In this document: positions 14,049 to 16,368 of the stretch, piece after piece
Position numbering within the stretch: position 1 is the stretch's first letter
Layout: each line of letters begins with the position of its first letter
From: Betaproteobacteria bacterium HGW-Betaproteobacteria-2
GTDB taxonomy: Bacteria > Pseudomonadota > Gammaproteobacteria > Burkholderiales > Methylophilaceae
Reading direction: 5' to 3'
DNA length: 16,368 nt
NCBI GenBank assembly: GCA_002842255.1
Contig: PHCM01000004.1
Coordinates: forward strand, 1-16,368
The notes under the pieces: generated by a model
What the model was told of the DNA's origin: nothing
The model's database searches: none
The model's input: only the letters and a program-made list of their open reading frames with translations
Translations under genes and position numbers: made by a program

Positions 14049-14870
14049 ATGAAAAAAACACACTTCGTTGCCTTCTCACTTGTGACCGTGCTCTTGTCAG
14101 GTTGCGCCACCACTACCAGCCCCAGCGCTTCCGGTGTCGAACGCAAGCAGTTCATGATGCTCTCAGAAGCGCAAGTCGTCAGCATGTCGACAGAGAGTTA
14201 CCTTGCCACCCTGCAGGAAGCCAGCAAGAAAAAGACCCTCAACACCAATCCGGCTCAAGTGAAACGTGTACGCACCATCTCGCAGAAACTCATCCAGCAG
14301 ACGGTGCATTTCCGGCAGGATGCCCTGAACTGGAAGTGGGAAGTGAACGTAGAGCAGAACGACCAGGTTAACGCCTATTGCATGCCGGGCGGCAAAATCA
14401 TGGTATATACCGGACTGATCGACAAGCTGAAAGCTACGGATGATGAACTCGCTGCCGTCATCGGCCATGAAATCGCCCATGCGCTGCGCGAACACGGACG
14501 TGAACGCATGTCGATCGCCTATGCGCAACAGGCCGGGCTGCTCGGACTCGCCGTGCTGGCGGGCACATCGAAGAACCAGAATGCAGCAGCTGTCGGCGTA
14601 CAAGCTGCGGCACTCGGCTCAACACTGTTCTTCGCGCTGCCCAACAGCCGTGAACAGGAGCGCGAAGCGGACCGCATGGGCCTGGAACTATCGGCACGCG
14701 CCGGCTACAACCCCAATGCCGCCGTCAGTCTCTGGCAGAAAATGAGCCAGCAAGGTGGCAGTGCGCCGCCTGAATTCCTCAGCACCCACCCGTCCAACGA
14801 GGCGCGCATCAATGAGCTGAAAAGCATGATTCCTTCCGTCATGCCGCTCTACCGGGCGACACAGAAATAA
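14049..14870 (+). CDS. M48-family zinc metalloprotease, lipoprotein (BepA/LoiP-like)
   Basis: This envelope protease has 273 residues. A lipoprotein signal with lipobox L-L-S-G-Cys19 anchors it, probably to the inner face of the outer membrane. The zinc motif H-E-I-A-H is at 140-144, the third ligand is in E-R-E-A-D-R-M-G (204-211), and the later F-L-S-T-H247-P-S-N-E-A-R-I corresponds to the conserved regulatory histidine region of BepA-type enzymes. A short hydrophobic segment lies between them (about 162-172). Such proteases clear misassembled outer-membrane proteins. There is no TPR domain, unlike BepA, so it is closer in size to LoiP/YcaL. I chose the ATG at 14049 because GGGAG precedes it and the lipoprotein signal begins there; the longer frame from 13872 adds 59 non-conserved residues. 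It is divergent from the HisKA_3 kinase operon. Confidence 0.93.
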   Translation: MKKTHFVAFSLVTVLLSGCATTTSPSASGVERKQFMMLSEAQVVSMSTESYLATLQEASKKKTLNTNPAQVKRVRTISQKLIQQTVHFRQDALNWKWEVNVEQNDQVNAYCMPGGKIMVYTGLIDKLKATDDELAAVIGHEIAHALREHGRERMSIAYAQQAGLLGLAVLAGTSKNQNAAAVGVQAAALGSTLFFALPNSREQEREADRMGLELSARAGYNPNAAVSLWQKMSQQGGSAPPEFLSTHPSNEARINELKSMIPSVMPLYRATQK

Positions 14871-14999
14871 AATCTGCCGACGGAGTGCTTTAGCGGTCTG
14901 CGGTCTGCCAGCGACTTGCCTGCCTTGACAGCTTGGTCGGCAAGCCATTGAGTCTTCATGACTTTTCCCAGCAAGCCCCGATTCGAAAACGGCTTTTGT

Positions 15000-15029
15000 T
15001 TCGACCCAGAAGCACTTTCCTAGTAAAAT
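15000..15029 (+). promoter_or_regulatory. Promoter candidate for dapD
   Basis: TTCGAC (15000-15005), an 18-bp spacer and TAAAAT (15024-15029) make a moderate sigma-70 promoter with a leader of about 30 nt to the dapD ATG. The rest of the 195-bp gap 14871-15065 shows no gene or clear terminator. Confidence 0.35.
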
Positions 15030-15065
15030 GCCGGATTTACCATTGTCATTAGTTGAGAAAGCACC

Positions 15066-15893
15066 ATGAGCGATTTGCAAAGCACCATCGAAGCGGCATT
15101 TGAAAACCGCGCCAATATCACCCCTGCCAATGTTGAACCGCACGTCAAGGACGCGGTGTTTACAGTGCTTGAACAATTGAATAACGGCAGCTTGCGCGTC
15201 GCCAGCCGCAAGGGCGACAGCCAGGAGTGGGAAACCCACCAGTGGATCAAGAAGGCAGTGCTGCTGTCTTTCCGACTGGAAGACAATGTCCTGATGGATG
15301 ACGGTGTCACCAAGTATTTCGACAAAGTCCCACCGAAGTTCGCCGACTTCACAGAAGCCGACTTCAAGGCCGGCGGCTTCCGTGTTGTACCGAACGCCAT
15401 CGTCCGTCGCGGCTCCTTTATCGGCAAGAATGCCGTTCTGATGCCGTCCTACGTCAATATCGGCGCCTACGTTGATGAAGGCACCATGGTCGACACCTGG
15501 GCAACGGTTGGCTCATGCGCCCAGATCGGTAAGAACGTTCACCTGTCCGGCGGCGTCGGCATCGGCGGCGTGCTGGAACCGGTGCAGGCAGGCCCGACCA
15601 TCATCGGTGATAACTGCTTCATCGGCGCGCGTTCGGAAGTCGTAGAAGGTGTCGTAATCGAAGACAACTGCGTGATTTCCATGGGTGTTTACATTGGCCA
15701 ATCCACCAAGATCTATGACCGCGAAACAGGTGAGGTTTTCTATGGTCGCGTGCCTGCGGGTTCTGTCGTGGTCAGCGGCAACCTTCCCTCGAAGGACGGC
15801 AGCTACAGCCTCTATTGCGCAGTCATCGTCAAAAAAGTCGATGCGAAAACATTAGGCAAGGTCGGCATCAACGAGCTACTGCGCGGCATCTGA
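15066..15893 (+). CDS. dapD: 2,3,4,5-tetrahydropyridine-2,6-dicarboxylate N-succinyltransferase
   Basis: This cytoplasmic acyltransferase succinylates tetrahydrodipicolinate from succinyl-CoA in the route to meso-diaminopimelate (peptidoglycan) and lysine. The 275-residue length is standard for the proteobacterial form. An N-terminal helical domain (about 1-100) precedes a left-handed beta-helix of hexapeptide repeats (about 110-240), visible in [16 protein letters not shown] and [10 protein letters not shown]. The family block [20 protein letters not shown] is present. The ATG at 15066 gives the typical beginning; the ribosome binding site is weak (GAGAAAG). The gene appears to be a single transcription unit, closed by the terminator at 15932-15959. 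Confidence 0.98.
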   Translation: MSDLQSTIEAAFENRANITPANVEPHVKDAVFTVLEQLNNGSLRVASRKGDSQEWETHQWIKKAVLLSFRLEDNVLMDDGVTKYFDKVPPKFADFTEADFKAGGFRVVPNAIVRRGSFIGKNAVLMPSYVNIGAYVDEGTMVDTWATVGSCAQIGKNVHLSGGVGIGGVLEPVQAGPTIIGDNCFIGARSEVVEGVVIEDNCVISMGVYIGQSTKIYDRETGEVFYGRVPAGSVVVSGNLPSKDGSYSLYCAVIVKKVDAKTLGKVGINELLRGI

Positions 15894-15931
15894 ACAAGCC
15901 GTCGAAAATTCGACAGCCCCGTTACAACTCC

Positions 15932-15964
15932 AACAACACCCGCAAATGCGGGTGTTGTTATTTC
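15932..15964 (+). terminator. Terminator after dapD
   Basis: AACAACACCCGC (15932-15943) and GCGGGTGTTGTT (15948-15959) form a perfect 12-bp stem with loop AAAT, followed by ATTTC. It is 39 bp after the dapD stop. The U-tract is short and interrupted, but the stem is strong. A smaller perfect GTCGAA-AA-TTCGAC palindrome lies just before it (15901-15914). Confidence 0.8.
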
Positions 15965-16001
15965 TACCCCCTTCAATTTCAGATTAAATATTAACCTACT
16001 G

Positions 16002-16021
16002 TATTTAAACAATATTTAAAC
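16002..16021. promoter_or_regulatory. 11-bp-period direct repeat upstream of the GGDEF gene (PhoP-box-like)
   Basis: TATTTAAAC occurs twice (16002-16010 and 16013-16021) with an exact 11-bp period. Read on the minus strand it is AGTTTA-N5-TGTTTA, close to the enterobacterial PhoP box (T/G)GTTTA-N5-(T/G)GTTTA. It lies about 85-100 bp upstream of the GGDEF start, in AT-rich DNA where chance matches are more likely. Binding by an OmpR-family regulator is inferred. Confidence 0.35.
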
Positions 16022-16063
16022 TAAGTTTTACGAGAGCAACTCCGTGGTACAGAAGTTGCGACT

Positions 16064-16107
16064 TACAGATCATGAAACATCTGTACAAGGAGCGGCTCAG
16101 CTCATGA
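16064..16107 (+). other. Hairpin with possible 11-codon upstream ORF before the GGDEF gene
   Basis: TACAGAT (16064-16070) and ATCTGTA (16079-16085) form a perfect 7-bp inverted repeat around an 8-nt loop, immediately before the AAGGAG ribosome binding site (16086-16092). An ATG in the loop (16072) opens an 11-codon frame whose TGA overlaps the GGDEF ATG (ATGA at 16104-16107). The short frame has no Shine-Dalgarno of its own, so its translation is doubtful. Confidence 0.3.
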
Positions 16108-16368
16108 TCGCCAACTTCAACACTCTCATTATCTGGCTCGCCATGCCTGCGATTGTCGCGCTCGCCGCCTGGAGCGGTTACAGTTTCAAGAAGCGCAGCC
16201 AGCAAAACGATTCCCAGAACTCCAGGTTTGCACTCGAGGATCTGGGTAACGATATGAGCCGTATCGCAACGACCGATGTACTGACGCAACTACCCAACCG
16301 TAACGCCTTCAAGCAACAACTGGAAGCCGGCATACGTCGCTGCAAACGACTGAACAGTTCACTGGCGG
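16104..16368 (+). CDS. Membrane-anchored GGDEF-domain protein (probable diguanylate cyclase), 3' part outside window
   Basis: The visible 88 codons encode one N-terminal membrane helix (about 6-26), a basic K-K-R-S after it, a short helical linker and the beginning of a GGDEF domain: T-T-D-V-L-T-Q-L-P-N-R-N-A-F (56-69), matching the usual D-x-L-T-G-L-P-N-R entry motif with Gln in place of Gly. The catalytic GGDEF/GGEEF loop and the C-terminal end lie beyond the right edge, so activity cannot be judged and an EAL domain cannot be excluded. AGGAG stands 11 bases before the ATG. The product would act at the inner membrane in cyclic-di-GMP signalling. Confidence 0.85.
   Translation, partial: MIANFNTLIIWLAMPAIVALAAWSGYSFKKRSQQNDSQNSRFALEDLGNDMSRIATTDVLTQLPNRNAFKQQLEAGIRRCKRLNSSLA

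Noticed and set aside
16005..16289. A 94-codon minus-strand frame at the right edge
   Set aside because: It is antisense to the GGDEF gene, which shows a membrane helix, a ribosome binding site and the D-x-L-T-x-L-P-N-R motif.

Overview
The window reads as chromosomal DNA from a Gram-negative betaproteobacterium, possibly a Nitrosomonadales/Gallionellaceae-type lithotroph. This placement is an inference from protein style, moderate GC content, gene-dense packing and the CACAGAG-type intergenic repeat; no rRNA or marker gene fixes it. No tRNA, rRNA, insertion sequence, prophage or CRISPR array is visible. Apart from both window edges, which cut a gene, every CDS looks intact.

Minus-strand half, read from high to low coordinates. 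A 34-residue single-span membrane peptide (8357-8461) runs into a four-helix membrane protein of the Urate_ox_N/PuuD family without its usual cytochrome c domain (7861-8355), followed by a strong hairpin terminator. Next come three arginine genes, argD, argF and argG (7786-4203), closed by a textbook terminator at 4143-4193. The argF-argG spacer holds two different repeat elements. Then follows an envelope-sensing operon: a secreted PepSY protein, an OmpR/PhoP-type regulator and a PhoQ/QseC-type histidine kinase, with a Tas-like aldo/keto reductase behind it (4046-594). Its promoter region carries a direct repeat resembling an OmpR-family operator. At the left edge lies ppnP (nucleoside phosphorylase), missing only its last few residues, with two long perfect inverted repeats upstream.

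Right half. A single-component Rieske oxygenase alpha subunit and an EamA/DMT transporter are translationally coupled through a TTGA overlap (8710-10703). A proline-rich lipoprotein of unknown function (10803-11447) converges on a second two-component pair on the minus strand: a NarL/FixJ-type regulator and a HAMP-PAS HisKA_3 kinase overlapping by ATGA (11458-13811). Divergent from it lies an M48 (BepA/LoiP-like) lipoprotein metalloprotease (14049-14870). Then come dapD of lysine/peptidoglycan precursor synthesis (15066-15893) with a strong terminator, and the start of a membrane-anchored GGDEF protein (16104 to the right edge). An 11-bp-period direct repeat and a hairpin with a possible tiny upstream ORF lie in front of that last gene.

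Taken together, this is a housekeeping region (arginine and DAP synthesis, nucleoside salvage) interleaved with envelope signalling (two two-component systems, PepSY, M48 protease, lipoprotein, cyclic-di-GMP enzyme). The most novel-looking points are the uncharted 34-aa peptide coupled to the cytochrome-less PuuD-like protein near an FNR-like site, the candidate OmpR-family direct repeats in front of two signalling operons, and the repeat-loaded argF-argG spacer.
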